Numbered from the stretch's first letter, positions 1-13,377 are shown. The stretch is DNA of 64,000 bases from Massilia glaciei (GCF_003011895.2 NZ_PXWF02000314.1:1-64000), one strand, 5' to 3'. Numbers and translations are program-made. Notes: generated from the letters alone by a model not told the origin.

Positions 1-1
1 A

Positions 2-76
2 GCCGGCCCGCGCCGGCCCGGCGCCACGCCCGCGCGCCGCCAGCTGGCCGCCGCGCCCGGCCTGCGCACCGGCTGA
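2..76 (+). CDS. Possible 3' end of an upstream gene (partial)
   Basis: An open frame enters from the left edge and stops at TGA 74-76. It gives about 24 residues ending in LRTG. It is rich in Ala, Arg and Pro, as any frame of this GC-rich DNA would be, so it may be the tail of a real gene cut by the window edge or chance. No family can be named. Confidence 0.2.
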   Translation, partial: AGPRRPGATPARRQLAAAPGLRTG

Positions 77-123
77 CCCCGGCCACGCCAGGCTTTCCGA
101 TTCCCCCTCCATCCCAGAATCCC

Positions 124-525
124 ATGCGCATAACAACCGCCATCCCCCTGCTGCTGCTGGCCATGGGCGCGTCCGCGGCCCAGGCCGAGGTCGTCATGAT
201 CGTCTCGGCGCGCGCAAGCCAGGCGCCGTCCGTCGAACGGGTCTGCCAGGTCTTCCTCGGCAAGCTCAAGAGCCCGCTCCCGATCAACCTGATGGACAAG
301 AACCCGACCCGGGACGCGTTCTACAGCAATGCCTGCAAGAAGGATCCGGCCCAGGTGCGGGCGATCTGGGGCAAGCTCATTTTCACGGGCACCGGCACTC
401 CGCCGCGCGAGGTCGAGAGCGGCGAGGCGATGCGCAAGGCGGTCGCGGACGACCCGGCCAGCGTCGGCTACCTCGACAGGGAAGACGTCGACGCGTCGGT
501 CAAGATCATCGCCACCTTCAACTAA
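124..525 (+). CDS. Small periplasmic phosphate-binding-like protein
   Basis: The 133-residue product begins with a clear Sec signal peptide (MRITTAIPLLLLAMGASAAQA). The mature part of about 110 residues resembles the short PstS-like proteins annotated as phosphate ABC transporter substrate-binding proteins in betaproteobacteria. It is far shorter than true PstS (about 330 residues), so it probably holds only one lobe or a PstS-like core. It ends 16 bp before a porin-like gene, and such pairs are probably co-transcribed. No transporter permease or ATPase gene lies beside it, so a role in uptake is inference; ligand sensing or delivery to the porin is equally possible. Confidence 0.6.
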   Translation: MRITTAIPLLLLAMGASAAQAEVVMIVSARASQAPSVERVCQVFLGKLKSPLPINLMDKNPTRDAFYSNACKKDPAQVRAIWGKLIFTGTGTPPREVESGEAMRKAVADDPASVGYLDREDVDASVKIIATFN

Positions 526-541
526 AAAACACGAGCGCCCA

Positions 542-1639
542 ATGAAAAAACTCACCGTTGCCATCCTGCTGGCAAGCGCCGGCGCGGCCAGCGCCGCCGA
601 CGGCCTGACCGTGTCCGGCTTCGCCACCGTCGCCGGCGGCAAGGCCTTCGACGGCTACACCGGGGACTTTCTCGAATTCAAGTGCCCCTGCTTCATCGGC
701 AACTACGAGCACGGCGCGACGTACGAGAAAGACCGCTTCAGCCTCGACCAGGAGTCGCTCGCGGGCCTGCAGCTCAAGTATCAATTCTCGCCAAAGTTGT
801 CGGGCACGGTGCAGGTGGTCGCGCGCTCCTCCTAAAACTTCAAGCCCGACGTCGACTGGGCCTACCTGTCCTACCAGCTTACCCCCGATGTGACGGTGCA
901 GGTCGGCCGGCGCCGGCTGCCGATCTACGCCTATTCGGACATCGTCTACGTCGGCTAGACGCTGCCGTGGGTGCGCGTGCCGCAGGACATCTACGGATGG
1001 GAGATCGGTGCATATAACGGCGCCAACGTGTCCTACAGCACCAGCGTGGGGAGCTGGGCGCTCACCGGCAACCTGTTCGCCGGCCAGGAGAAGAGCGAGG
1101 ACAACATCGAGCTGCGCAAGATCTACTACGGGTTCCGGGTCGACGACGCGTTGAGGAAGATCGTGGGCGGCTACCTCGACGCCTCGAACGACATCTTCGG
1201 CGCGCGCCTGATGTACATGCAGAACACGATGGACCAGACCTACCATCCGCCGGGCGAGGATGTGTATGCGGAGCTGGGCGTGCGCCAGCGCATCATCGGC
1301 CTGTCGGCGAGCATGGACTACAAAAACTGGCTGGTGCGCGCCGAGGCCAACACCTTCATGCGCCCCGCGCTCGACTTCAAATCGTCGAGATGGACCGCGT
1401 CGGTCGGCTACCGCTGGGGCGAGTTCACGCCGCTGGTCGGCTATTCGGCCTACACCGAGCGGCTCACGCCCGGCTACACCGAGACCCAGATCGACAGCAC
1501 CCGCTTCGCCGCCGTGCGCTGGGACTTCCGCAAGAACATGGACCTCAAGCTGCAGTTCGATTCGGTGATCGACCACAGCGCCTACAGTTTCACGCACAAC
1601 GCGAAGATGCTGAGCGTGTCGCTCGATGTCATCTTCTAA
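542..1639 (+). pseudogene. Porin-like outer-membrane beta-barrel gene with two in-frame stop codons
   Basis: The frame starts at ATG 542 with signal peptide MKKLTVAILLASAGAASA and runs about 365 codons to a terminal Phe, the usual C-terminal residue of outer-membrane barrels. It is interrupted by TAA at 833-835 and TAG at 956-958, while the reading frame on both sides stays the same. Sequence between the stops (NFKPDVDWAYLSYQLTP) and after them (PWVRVPQDIYGWEIGAYNG) still looks like good barrel sequence with alternating aromatic and polar residues. The damage is therefore recent or lies in a read-through context. The gene follows the small binding protein and probably formed an operon with it. 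Confidence 0.75.
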
Positions 1640-1645
1640 GTTGCG

Positions 1646-1710
1646 AATTTAAATAGGGACAGAGTCGAGCCCGCTTTTTGACGGCCTTGGATTAAATGGG
1701 GACAGAGTCA
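1646..1710. repeat. Left REP-like repeats of the RAYT unit
   Basis: Two direct copies of a motif with core GGGACAGAGTC occur at 1656-1666 and 1700-1709, each preceded by an A/T-rich TTAAAT stretch. Their inverted partners lie at 2549-2613. Confidence 0.75.
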
Positions 1711-1757
1711 GGGGTTTTCGGTAGAATCCATGGTTCCACCGACCATCCCGACCCGCC

Positions 1758-2471
1758 ATGGCCCGCCTGCCCCGACTCGTCCTGCCGAACCAGCCCCACC
1801 ACGTGATCCAGCGCGGCAACGACCGTCAGCTGATTTTCCGCGACGACGAGGACCACCAGCGCTTTCTGGCCTGGCTCAGGGAGAGCGCCAAGGAGTTCAA
1901 GGTCGCGATCCACGCCTACGTGCTGATGGGCAACCACCTGCATTTGCTGGCCTCGCCATCGGACCAGAACGGGCTGGCCCAGATGATGCAACGCGTCGGG
2001 CGCTACTACGTTCCGTGGTTCAACCACAAGCACGGCCGGGTGGGCAGCCTGTTCCAGGGGCGCTTCAAGACCTCGCTGGTCGACGCCGAGCGCTATTTTC
2101 TGGTCTGCAGCCGCTACATCGAACTCAACCCGGTGCGCGCGCGGCTGGTGGCGGATCCGCGCGACTATCCCTGGTCGAGCTACCGGCACCACGCGGGGAT
2201 GCAGCCCGATCCGCTGGTGACCGACCACGCCTTGTTCTGGGCGCTGGGCAACACGCCGTTCCAGCGCGAGGCGGCCTACACCGAACTGGCCGGGCGCGCG
2301 CTCGGCGCCGGGGAGCTGGCGCGCATCAACCAGGCCGTGCTCAAGGGTTGGCCGCTCGGATCCGACGCCTTCAAGCAGGATTTGCAACAAAAAATGAAGC
2401 GCCAGGTGCTTCCCGCGAAACGCGGCAGGCCCGCGAAAACACCCCCGACACCACCCGAAGACGCCCGCTAG
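1758..2471 (+). CDS. REP-associated tyrosine transposase (Y1/HUH superfamily)
   Basis: The 237-residue product matches the IS200-like/RAYT transposase fold (Transposase_17, Y1_Tnp). The start MARLPRLVLPNQPHHVIQRG is typical of the family. The metal-binding HxH motif is His60-Leu-His62 in GNHLHLLA. The probable catalytic tyrosine is Tyr83 or Tyr84 in GRYYVPWFN, followed by GSLFQGRFK and the ELNPVRARLV segment usual in RAYTs. Length is in the normal range (about 160-330). The enzyme would nick and rejoin single-stranded REP DNA rather than move as a full insertion sequence. All motifs look intact. Confidence 0.9.
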   Translation: MARLPRLVLPNQPHHVIQRGNDRQLIFRDDEDHQRFLAWLRESAKEFKVAIHAYVLMGNHLHLLASPSDQNGLAQMMQRVGRYYVPWFNHKHGRVGSLFQGRFKTSLVDAERYFLVCSRYIELNPVRARLVADPRDYPWSSYRHHAGMQPDPLVTDHALFWALGNTPFQREAAYTELAGRALGAGELARINQAVLKGWPLGSDAFKQDLQQKMKRQVLPAKRGRPAKTPPTPPEDAR

Positions 2472-2480
2472 GGCGTTTTT
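2461..2480 (+). terminator. Rho-independent terminator overlapping the RAYT stop codon
   Basis: Stem acgccc/gggcgt (2461-2466 and 2471-2476) with a 4-nt loop is followed by a T run ending at 2480. The TAG stop codon (2469-2471) falls inside the hairpin. Confidence 0.75.
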
Positions 2481-2548
2481 CCCGCCCCTCCCAGCCCTAC
2501 CTCCTTCCCGTATTTTCATATTGGCAATGCGGCTTGCGTTGCCGTGAT

Positions 2549-2613
2549 TGACTCTGTCCCCATTTAATTTTGCGGCTGATTAAATTGCATTTAATTCGAC
2601 TCTGACCCTAATT
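2549..2613. repeat. Right REP-like repeats of the RAYT unit
   Basis: 2549-2568 is the exact reverse complement of 1691-1710. 2596-2613 is an imperfect reverse complement of the outer left copy. They separate the transposase gene from gltB by about 70 bp. Confidence 0.75.
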
Positions 2614-2683
2614 GTTTTGGTTGTGGTTTCTGCTGCGTTGCACTATTCTCGTGATTCGACCTCAAAAAAGCTGTGGAGAACTC

Positions 2684-7399
<4,716 letters not shown>

Positions 7400-7430
7400 A
7401 GCGCGTTACACGTCCAGGCAATCGCGCCAG

Positions 7431-7463
7431 CCACGCCGTCCCGCTTCCGCGGGGACGCCGTGG
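7431..7463. repeat. Strong hairpin between gltB and gltD
   Basis: The arm ccacgccgtcccgc at 7431-7444 pairs with gcggggacgccgtgg at 7449-7463, with one bulge and loop ttcc. No T run follows, so it is not a standard terminator. It resembles the widespread REP-like hairpin of the type cgtccccgcg-aa-gcggggacg, and it could set the gltB:gltD ratio through RNA stability. Confidence 0.55.
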
Positions 7464-7498
7464 CGGGGTGTGGGTAAAAAATAATTAAAGGAAATATC

Positions 7499-8962
7499 GT
7501 GGGTAAAATCACCGGCTTCATGGAATTCAAGCGCCAGGACGAGGCGTATCTGGCACCCGAGGCGCGCCTGAAGAACTACAAGGAATTCGTGCTGCACCTG
7601 TCCGACGCGCAGGCCAAGGTGCAGGGCGCGCGCTGCATGGATTGCGGCATTCCGTTTTGTAACACAGGCTGCCCCGTCAACAACATCATCCCCGACTGGA
7701 ACGACCTGGTCTACCACGGGCATTACCGCGCCGCGCTCGACAACCTGCACTCGACCAACAACTTCCCCGAGTTCACGGGCCGCGTGTGTCCGGCGCCGTG
7801 CGAGTCGGCGTGCACCCTGGGCATCAACGACGATCCGGTCGGCATCAAGTCGATCGAGCACAAGATCATCGACACGGGCTGGGAGCACGGCTGGGTGGTG
7901 CCGCAGCCGCCGGCCTCGCTCACGGGCAAGAAGGTCGCGGTGGTCGGTTCCGGCCCGGCCGGCCTGGCCGCCGCCCAGCAACTGGCGCGCGTCGGCCACG
8001 CCGTCACGGTGTTCGAAAAGAGCGACCGCCTGGGCGGCCTGCTGCGCTACGGCATCCCCGATTTCAAGATGGAAAAATCGCACATCGACCTGCGCATCAA
8101 GCAGATGGAGGCCGAGGGCGTGGTCTTCCGCACCAGCGTGTTGGTGGGCAAGGACTTCCCGGCCAGCGTCAACAACTGGGCCAAGGAGACCATCTTCCCC
8201 GAGGACCTCGAGAAGGAATTCGACGCCGTCATCATCGCCGGCGGCGCCGAGCAGCCGCGCGACCTGCCGGTGCCCGGGCGCGAGCTCAAGGGCGTGCATT
8301 TCGCGATGGACTTTTTGCCGCTGCAAAACAAGGTCAACGCAGGCGACAAGGTCAAGGACCAGATCAAGGCGGGCGGCAAGCACGTGATCGTGATCGGCGG
8401 CGGCGACACCGGCTCCGACTGCGTCGGCACCTCGAACCGGCACGGCGCGGCCTCGGTCGCCCAGTTCGAACTGATGCCGCAGCCGCCCGAGCGGGAGGAC
8501 AAGATGCTGGTCTGGCCGTACTGGCCGACCAAGCTGCGCACCTCGTCCTCGCACGAGGAGGGCTGCGAGCGCGACTGGGCGGTCGCGACCAAGCGCTTCG
8601 AGGGCAAGGGCGGCAAGGTCGACAAGCTGGTCGCCTGCCGCGTTGAGTGGAAGGACGGCAAGATGGTCGAGGTGGCCGGCTCCGAATTCGAGATGAAGGC
8701 CGACCTGGTGCTGCTGGCGATGGGCTTCGTGTCGCCGGTGCCGCAGGTGCTCGACGCCTTCGGGGTCGAGAAGGATGGCCGCGGCAACGCCCGCGCCAGC
8801 ACCGACGGCGAGGGCTGCTACGCGACCTCGGTGCCGAAGGTGTTCGCCGCCGGCGACATGCGGCGCGGCCAGTCGCTCGTGGTCTGGGCCATCCGCGAGG
8901 GGCGCCAGTGCGCGCGCGCGGTCGACGAATTCCTGATGGGATCGTCGGTGCTGCCGCGCTGA
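7499..8962 (+). CDS. gltD: Glutamate synthase (NADPH), small subunit
   Basis: The beta subunit oxidises NADPH and passes electrons through FAD and 4Fe-4S clusters to GltB. The product has 487 residues, standard length. The start is GTG at 7499, 7 nt after AAGGA; no better ATG lies nearby. N-terminal cluster cysteines are Cys46, Cys49, Cys54 and Cys58 ([13 protein letters not shown]), followed by Cys97, Cys101 and Cys105. An FAD-binding [11 protein letters not shown] motif lies near residue 145, and a second dinucleotide motif (GGGDTGSDC) near residue 300. It lies downstream of gltB in the usual order. Confidence 0.97.
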   Translation: MGKITGFMEFKRQDEAYLAPEARLKNYKEFVLHLSDAQAKVQGARCMDCGIPFCNTGCPVNNIIPDWNDLVYHGHYRAALDNLHSTNNFPEFTGRVCPAPCESACTLGINDDPVGIKSIEHKIIDTGWEHGWVVPQPPASLTGKKVAVVGSGPAGLAAAQQLARVGHAVTVFEKSDRLGGLLRYGIPDFKMEKSHIDLRIKQMEAEGVVFRTSVLVGKDFPASVNNWAKETIFPEDLEKEFDAVIIAGGAEQPRDLPVPGRELKGVHFAMDFLPLQNKVNAGDKVKDQIKAGGKHVIVIGGGDTGSDCVGTSNRHGAASVAQFELMPQPPEREDKMLVWPYWPTKLRTSSSHEEGCERDWAVATKRFEGKGGKVDKLVACRVEWKDGKMVEVAGSEFEMKADLVLLAMGFVSPVPQVLDAFGVEKDGRGNARASTDGEGCYATSVPKVFAAGDMRRGQSLVVWAIREGRQCARAVDEFLMGSSVLPR

Positions 8963-9008
8963 ATCCGGGCCGAAATGTAAATATCGAAAGATATTGAACG
9001 ATGGGTTC

Positions 9009-9025
9009 GCGGCGGCCCCCGCCGC
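9009..9025. repeat. Short GC hairpin downstream of gltD
   Basis: gcggcgg, 3-nt loop, ccgccgc. It lacks a T run, so termination is only possible. The remainder of the gap between gltD and mlaF (8963-9234) shows nothing clear. Confidence 0.3.
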
Positions 9026-9234
9026 GGCCCTTGCTGCACCCGCAGCAAAGTTGCCAATCAGAAATGATTCACTGGGCAATCTTTCGACTTTTCCTTCAAA
9101 AACAAGCACTTAGGCTTCGAAATAGCTGACCCGTGGGTTAGTAGTGTTGTATTCCCGCGTCGCCGCGCCGTCCGCAATCGGGCGCCCGCGAGCGGGGATT
9201 GCCCATTCTGCATTACAATACGGCATTCCCAAAA

Positions 9235-10050
9235 ATGAGTACCACCTTGCCAAATCTTGTCGAAATCCGCGATCTGCACTTTTCCTACGGAGACCGTTCG
9301 ATCCTGTCGAACCTGCGCATGGACTTCCCGCGCGGTAAAGTCATCGCCGTCATGGGCGGCTCGGGTTGCGGCAAGACGACGGTGCTGCGCCTGATCGGCG
9401 GCCAGATCCGCCCGCAACAAGGCCAGGTCAGCGTCGCCGGCGAGGTCGTCCACGCGCTCGACACCGACAACCTGTACCGCCTGCGCCGCAAGATGGGCAT
9501 GCTGTTCCAGTTCGGCGCCCTGTTCACCGACCTGTCCGTGTTCGAGAACGTCGCCTTCCCGCTGCGCGAGCACACCGACCTGTCCGAAGAGTTGATCCAC
9601 GACTTGGTGCTCATGAAGCTGCACGCGGTGGGCCTGCGCAACGCGGCCATGCTCAAGCCGGCCGAGATATCGGGCGGCATGGCGCGCCGGGTCGCGGTCG
9701 CGCGCGCCGTCGCGCTCGACCCGGAACTGATCATGTACGACGAGCCGTTCGCCGGCCTCGACCCGATCTCGATGGGCGTCACCGCCAACCTGATCCGCAA
9801 GCTCAACGACGCGCTCGGCTCGACCTCGATCCTGGTCTCGCACGACGTACACGAGTGCTTCGCGATCGCCGACCACGTGTACTTCATGTCGGCTGGCAAA
9901 ATCGTGGCCGAGGGCACGCCGGCCGAGCTGCGCGTCTCGGCCGACCCCTACGTCAGGCAGTTCGTCAACGCCGAGGCCGACGGCCCGGTGCCGTTCCATT
10001 ATCCGGGCAGGTCGCTCGCCGACGACCTCGGCCTGGGGGCGAGCGCATGA
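9235..10050 (+). CDS. mlaF: Mla phospholipid transporter, ATP-binding subunit
   Basis: MlaF is the cytoplasmic ATPase of the MlaFEDB complex, which keeps the outer membrane asymmetric by moving phospholipids between the membranes. The 271-residue product has Walker A GGSGCGKT (41-48), signature ISGGMARR, Walker B LIMYDEPFAGLDP and the switch histidine in LVSHD. The start at 9235 (MSTTLPNLVEIRDLHFSYGD) fits the family; an upstream in-frame ATG at 9199 would add 12 atypical residues. It opens a six-gene operon in the order F-E-D-A-C-B, and its stop overlaps the mlaE start (ATGA). Confidence 0.95.
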   Translation: MSTTLPNLVEIRDLHFSYGDRSILSNLRMDFPRGKVIAVMGGSGCGKTTVLRLIGGQIRPQQGQVSVAGEVVHALDTDNLYRLRRKMGMLFQFGALFTDLSVFENVAFPLREHTDLSEELIHDLVLMKLHAVGLRNAAMLKPAEISGGMARRVAVARAVALDPELIMYDEPFAGLDPISMGVTANLIRKLNDALGSTSILVSHDVHECFAIADHVYFMSAGKIVAEGTPAELRVSADPYVRQFVNAEADGPVPFHYPGRSLADDLGLGASA

Positions 10051-10832
10051 TGGTGCTCAACATCCCCGCCGCGGTCGGGCAATGGGTGCGCGAGTCGCTC
10101 GCCAGCCTCGGCTACGCCACGCGCTCGTTCCTCAACCTGCTGCGCCTGTCGCCGGGCGCGATGCGCCGGCCCGGCCTCATCGCCGAGCAGATCCATTTCC
10201 TCGGCAATTATTCGCTCGTCATCATCGCCGTCTCCGGCCTGTTCGTCGGCATGGTGCTCGGCCTGCAGGGTTACTACACGCTGAGCCTGTACGGCGCCGA
10301 GATGAAACTCGGCCAGGTCGTCACGCTGTCGCTGGTGCGCGAGCTCGGCCCGGTGGTCACGGCCCTGCTGTTCGCCGGCCGCGCGGGCACCTCGCTGACC
10401 GCGCAGATTGGGCTGATGAAGGCGACCGAGCAATTGTCCGCCATCGAGATGATGGCCATCAACCCCGTCCAGCGCGTGCTCGCGCCCCGCTTCTGGGCCG
10501 GCGTGATCGCCATGCCGGTGCTCGCCGCCGTGTTCAGCGCCGTCGGCGTGCTCGGCGGTTATCTGGTCGGGGTGCAGCTGATCGGGGTCGACGAGGGCGC
10601 GTTCTGGTCGCAGATGCAGGCCGGCGTCGACGTGCGCGAGGACGTCGTCAACGGCGTCATCAAGAGTTTCGTGTTCGGCATCGCGGTCACCTTCACGGCG
10701 CTGTTCCAGGGTTACGAGGCGAAGCCGACCCCGGAGGACGTCTCGCGCGCGACCACGCGCACCGTCGTGATAGCGTCGCTGTTGGTGTGGGGGCTCGATT
10801 TCGTGCTCACCGCCCTGATGTTCAATAAATAA
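10047..10832 (+). CDS. mlaE: Mla phospholipid transporter, permease subunit
   Basis: This inner-membrane permease has 261 residues, with about five or six hydrophobic segments. The family regions are visible: EQIHFLGNYSLVIIAVSGLF near the N terminus, LVRELGPVVTALLFAGRAG in the middle (the coupling region for MlaF) and the C-terminal SFVFGIAVTFTALFQGY. The start ATG 10047 overlaps the mlaF stop, indicating translational coupling; a second ATG follows at once at 10050. mlaD follows after 85 bp. Confidence 0.95.
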   Translation: MMVLNIPAAVGQWVRESLASLGYATRSFLNLLRLSPGAMRRPGLIAEQIHFLGNYSLVIIAVSGLFVGMVLGLQGYYTLSLYGAEMKLGQVVTLSLVRELGPVVTALLFAGRAGTSLTAQIGLMKATEQLSAIEMMAINPVQRVLAPRFWAGVIAMPVLAAVFSAVGVLGGYLVGVQLIGVDEGAFWSQMQAGVDVREDVVNGVIKSFVFGIAVTFTALFQGYEAKPTPEDVSRATTRTVVIASLLVWGLDFVLTALMFNK

Positions 10833-10917
10833 GCGCTGTCCAACATACAAGCGTCGTTCAACAGATAAGCAACGGGCCGCCCCCTCGGCGGTCCAAAACA
10901 AGGGTTAGGAAACAATC

Positions 10918-11391
10918 ATGCATCGTAAAACCGTAGACGTCTGGGTCGGCCTGTTTGTGCTGCTCGGCCTGGCCGCCCTCCTGTTCCTGGCCCTGCAGGC
11001 CGGCAACATGAGCTCCCTGTCGTTCGGCAAGACCTACGCCATCTCGGGCAAGTTCGACAACATCGGCGGCCTCAAGCCGCAGGCGCCCGTCAAGAGCGCC
11101 GGCGTGGTCGTCGGCCGGGTCGGCGCGATCGGCTTCGACAGCACCACCTTCCAGGCCGTCGTCACCCTCGACATCGAGGAGGGCTACAAGTTCCCGAAAG
11201 ACAGCTCGCTCAAAATCCTGACCGCCGGCCTGCTCGGCGAGCAGTACATCGGCATCGAACCCGGCGGCGACATGGCCAACCTGGCCGCCGGCGACAAAAT
11301 CATGCGCACCCAATCGGCCACCGTGCTCGAGGACCTGATCAACCAGTTCATCTACAGCAAGGCCGCCGAAGGAAAGGAAACACCAAAATGA
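10918..11391 (+). CDS. mlaD: Mla phospholipid transporter, MCE-domain subunit
   Basis: MlaD is anchored in the inner membrane by one N-terminal helix (GLFVLLGLAALLFLALQAG) and exposes a periplasmic MCE domain that forms a hexameric lipid channel. The 157-residue length is normal. The MCE core is visible as ISGKFDNIGGLKPQAPVKSAGVVVGRVG, here quoted in pieces ISGKFDNIGGL and VKSAGVVVGRVG, followed by LLGEQYIGIEPGG. Its stop overlaps the start of mlaA (ATGA), so MlaD and the outer-membrane lipoprotein are probably made from one message. Confidence 0.94.
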   Translation: MHRKTVDVWVGLFVLLGLAALLFLALQAGNMSSLSFGKTYAISGKFDNIGGLKPQAPVKSAGVVVGRVGAIGFDSTTFQAVVTLDIEEGYKFPKDSSLKILTAGLLGEQYIGIEPGGDMANLAAGDKIMRTQSATVLEDLINQFIYSKAAEGKETPK

Positions 11392-11441
11392 ACCAGATGA
11401 ACCAGATGAACAAGATGAACAAGATGAACAAGATGAACAAA
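11388..11441. repeat. Six tandem 9-bp units at the start of mlaA
   Basis: Units are atgaaccag twice, atgaacaag three times and atgaacaaa once. Each unit carries an in-frame ATG, so copy-number change would alter the n-region of the signal peptide without shifting the frame. Confidence 0.9.
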
Positions 11442-12338
11442 ACCCGCTCCCCCTGGCGCGCGCTGGCCCTGGTCCTCGGCGCCAGCCTGGCGCTCGGTGG
11501 CTGCGCCACCTCGTCCAATCCCAAGGACCCCCTCGAGAAATTCAACCGCTCGATGTTCACCTTCAACGACGGCGTCGACCGGGTCGTCCTCAAGCCGGCC
11601 GCGACCGCCTACAAGGAAGTGCTCCCGGGCTTCATGCAAACGGGCGTGTCCAACTTCTTCGGCAACCTGTCCGACGTCTGGACCGGCGCCAACAACCTGA
11701 TGCAGGGCAAGGGCGCGGCCGGCATGTCCGACCTGACCCGCGTCGCGCTCAACAGCACCTTCGGCCTCGGCGGCCTGCTCGACATCGCCTCCGAAGCGGG
11801 TTTGCAAAAGCACAACGAAGATTTCGGCCAGACCCTCGGTTACTGGGGTGTGCCTTCGGGACCGTACGTGATGCTGCCGATCTTCGGGCCGTCGACCGTG
11901 CGCGACACGGCCGTGATGCGGATCGACGTGATGGCCGACCCGTGGGCCTACGTCTACCCGGTCAACGTGCGCAACGTCGGCACCGCCGTGCGCGCGGTCG
12001 AGCAGCGCGCCGCCGTGCTCGACGCGTCCAATCTGATGGAGGAGGCCGCCCTCGACCGCTACCAATTCATCCGTGACGGCTATCTGCAGCGCCGTCAAAG
12101 CAAGATATTCGACGGTGAGGGCTCGCGCAAGGAATTGCGCGCCCAGGACAAGCTCGAGGCGGCCGCCGACAAGGCCGCGGACGCCGCGCCGGCCGTGGCC
12201 AAGGCGGTCGACAAGGACCTGCCGTCCGACGCGGCCGCCATCCGCGCGGCCTATGCCGACGACCCGGAGCCGGCCGCCGCCGCACCTGCCGCGCCCGCTG
12301 TTTCGGCGCCCGTGTCATCCGAAACACCGGTCAAGTAG
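11388..12338 (+). CDS. mlaA: Mla outer-membrane lipoprotein (VacJ family)
   Basis: MlaA removes mislocalised phospholipids from the outer leaflet and hands them to MlaC. The 316-residue product has a lipobox LALGGC, then the VacJ core (PLEKFNRSMFTFNDGVD, FFGNLSDVWTGANNLMQGK, GYWGVPSGPYVMLPIFGPS). The C-terminal 80 residues are an Ala/Pro-rich, probably disordered tail, longer than in Escherichia coli (251 residues). The N terminus is odd: six tandem 9-bp units give MNQMNQMNKMNKMNKMNK ahead of the signal peptide, with an in-frame ATG in each. The start at 11388 overlaps the mlaD stop, but translation could begin at any of the six. Confidence 0.93.
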   Translation: MNQMNQMNKMNKMNKMNKTRSPWRALALVLGASLALGGCATSSNPKDPLEKFNRSMFTFNDGVDRVVLKPAATAYKEVLPGFMQTGVSNFFGNLSDVWTGANNLMQGKGAAGMSDLTRVALNSTFGLGGLLDIASEAGLQKHNEDFGQTLGYWGVPSGPYVMLPIFGPSTVRDTAVMRIDVMADPWAYVYPVNVRNVGTAVRAVEQRAAVLDASNLMEEAALDRYQFIRDGYLQRRQSKIFDGEGSRKELRAQDKLEAAADKAADAAPAVAKAVDKDLPSDAAAIRAAYADDPEPAAAAPAAPAVSAPVSSETPVK

Positions 12339-12410
12339 TTAACGTAGTACCGCCTCCGCCGTAGAGCGGTGCGGAACTGCCAGAAACACAACCTTTTCAG
12401 CAAAGAGATT

Positions 12411-13076
12411 ATGAAACTAATTAAACAACTCATCCTTGCCAGCGCCACCCTGGCACTCGCCGCCAGCGCCAACGCCAGCGCCAACGGCGCCGCCGCGCCG
12501 GCCGCGCGCGCCTCCGCCAGCGCCGAGGCGCCCGACGCCCTCGTCAAGCGCATCAGCCTCGACGTCATCGAGTCCGCCAAGGCCGACAAGCAAATCCAGG
12601 CCGGCGATCAAAAGCGCGTCATGGACCTGGTCGAGACCAAGATCCTGCCGTACGTCGATTTCAACCGCATGACGCAGCTCGCGGCCGGGCGCCACTGGCG
12701 CAGCGCCACCCCCGAGCAAAAAAAGGCGCTGGCGCGCGAGTTCCGCACCCTGCTGATCTTTACCTACTCGGGCGCGCTGTCCCAGATCAAAAACCAGAGC
12801 GTCGAGTTCCGCCCCATGAACGCCCAGCCAGGCGACCAGGAGGTCGAGGTGCGTTCGCAGGTGGTGCAGCCGCGCGGCGAGCCGATCATGCTCAACTACC
12901 GCCTCGCCAAAACCCCGGCCGGCTGGAAGATCTTCGACATCAACGTGCTCGGCGCGTGGCTGGTCGAGACCTACAAGGGCAACTTCAACGCCGGCATCAG
13001 CAAGGGCGGCTTCGACGGCTTGATCAAGTCGATGGCCGAGCGCAACGCCGCGCTGGCCGCCAAGTCGGGCAAGTAA
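12411..13076 (+). CDS. mlaC: Mla periplasmic phospholipid-binding protein
   Basis: MlaC shuttles phospholipid across the periplasm between MlaA and MlaFEDB. The start at 12411 gives a good signal peptide (MKLIKQLILASATLALAASA); an upstream in-frame start at 12369 would place 14 odd residues before it. The mature product (about 195 residues) contains the Tol_Tol_Ttg2 family segments ILPYVDFNRMTQLAAGRHWR, LLIFTYSGALSQ and GWKIFDINVLGAWLVETYK. An Ala-rich linker follows the signal. mlaB begins 4 bp after the stop. Confidence 0.94.
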   Translation: MKLIKQLILASATLALAASANASANGAAAPAARASASAEAPDALVKRISLDVIESAKADKQIQAGDQKRVMDLVETKILPYVDFNRMTQLAAGRHWRSATPEQKKALAREFRTLLIFTYSGALSQIKNQSVEFRPMNAQPGDQEVEVRSQVVQPRGEPIMLNYRLAKTPAGWKIFDINVLGAWLVETYKGNFNAGISKGGFDGLIKSMAERNAALAAKSGK

Positions 13077-13080
13077 GCAC

Positions 13081-13377
13081 ATGGCCGACACCAGCACGCT
13101 GCAGCCGATCGAGACCCTGACGGTCCAGACCGCCCGTGCGGCGATGGAGCGGGGCCTGGCCGCCATCAAGGCCGGCCAGACCGTGTTCGACCTCGGCAGC
13201 GTGAAACAGGCCGATTCCTCGGCCGTGGCGGTGCTGCTGGCATGGCAGCGGGCCGCCCGCAAGGGCGGCTCGGCGCTGTCGTTCGTCAACCTTCCCGCCG
13301 GGCTGACCAGCCTGGCCGCGCTCTACGGCGTCGACGCATTCCTCGTGGCCACGCCCGCAAACCTGCGGCACCATTGA
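13081..13377 (+). CDS. mlaB: Mla STAS-domain subunit
   Basis: MlaB is a small cytoplasmic STAS protein that binds MlaF and is needed for assembly and activity of the transporter. The 98-residue product has the expected size and the STAS core VFDLGSVKQADSSAVAVLLAW, given here as VFDLGSVKQADSS then AVAVLLAW; the DSSAV segment holds the conserved serine. It lies 4 bp after mlaC, closing the mla operon. A gap of about 200 bp then precedes the next gene. Confidence 0.9.
   Translation: MADTSTLQPIETLTVQTARAAMERGLAAIKAGQTVFDLGSVKQADSSAVAVLLAWQRAARKGGSALSFVNLPAGLTSLAALYGVDAFLVATPANLRHH

Larger units (their letters stand above)
1646..2613. mobile_element. RAYT transposase unit bounded by nested REP-like inverted repeats
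   Basis: A single transposase gene is framed by two nested inverted-repeat pairs. The inner pair is exact: attaaatggggacagagtca at 1691-1710 and its reverse complement at 2549-2568. The outer pair is 1646-1668 (core agggacagagtcga) against 2596-2613, where the complement reads aattagggtcagagtcga. REP-associated tyrosine transposases are known to sit among such palindromic repeats and to mobilise them. The unit lies between the broken porin gene and gltB. Confidence 0.75.

Noticed and set aside
9199-9219. Promoter TTGCCC/TACAAT before mlaF
   Set aside because: The spacing is only 9 bp, too short for sigma-70.
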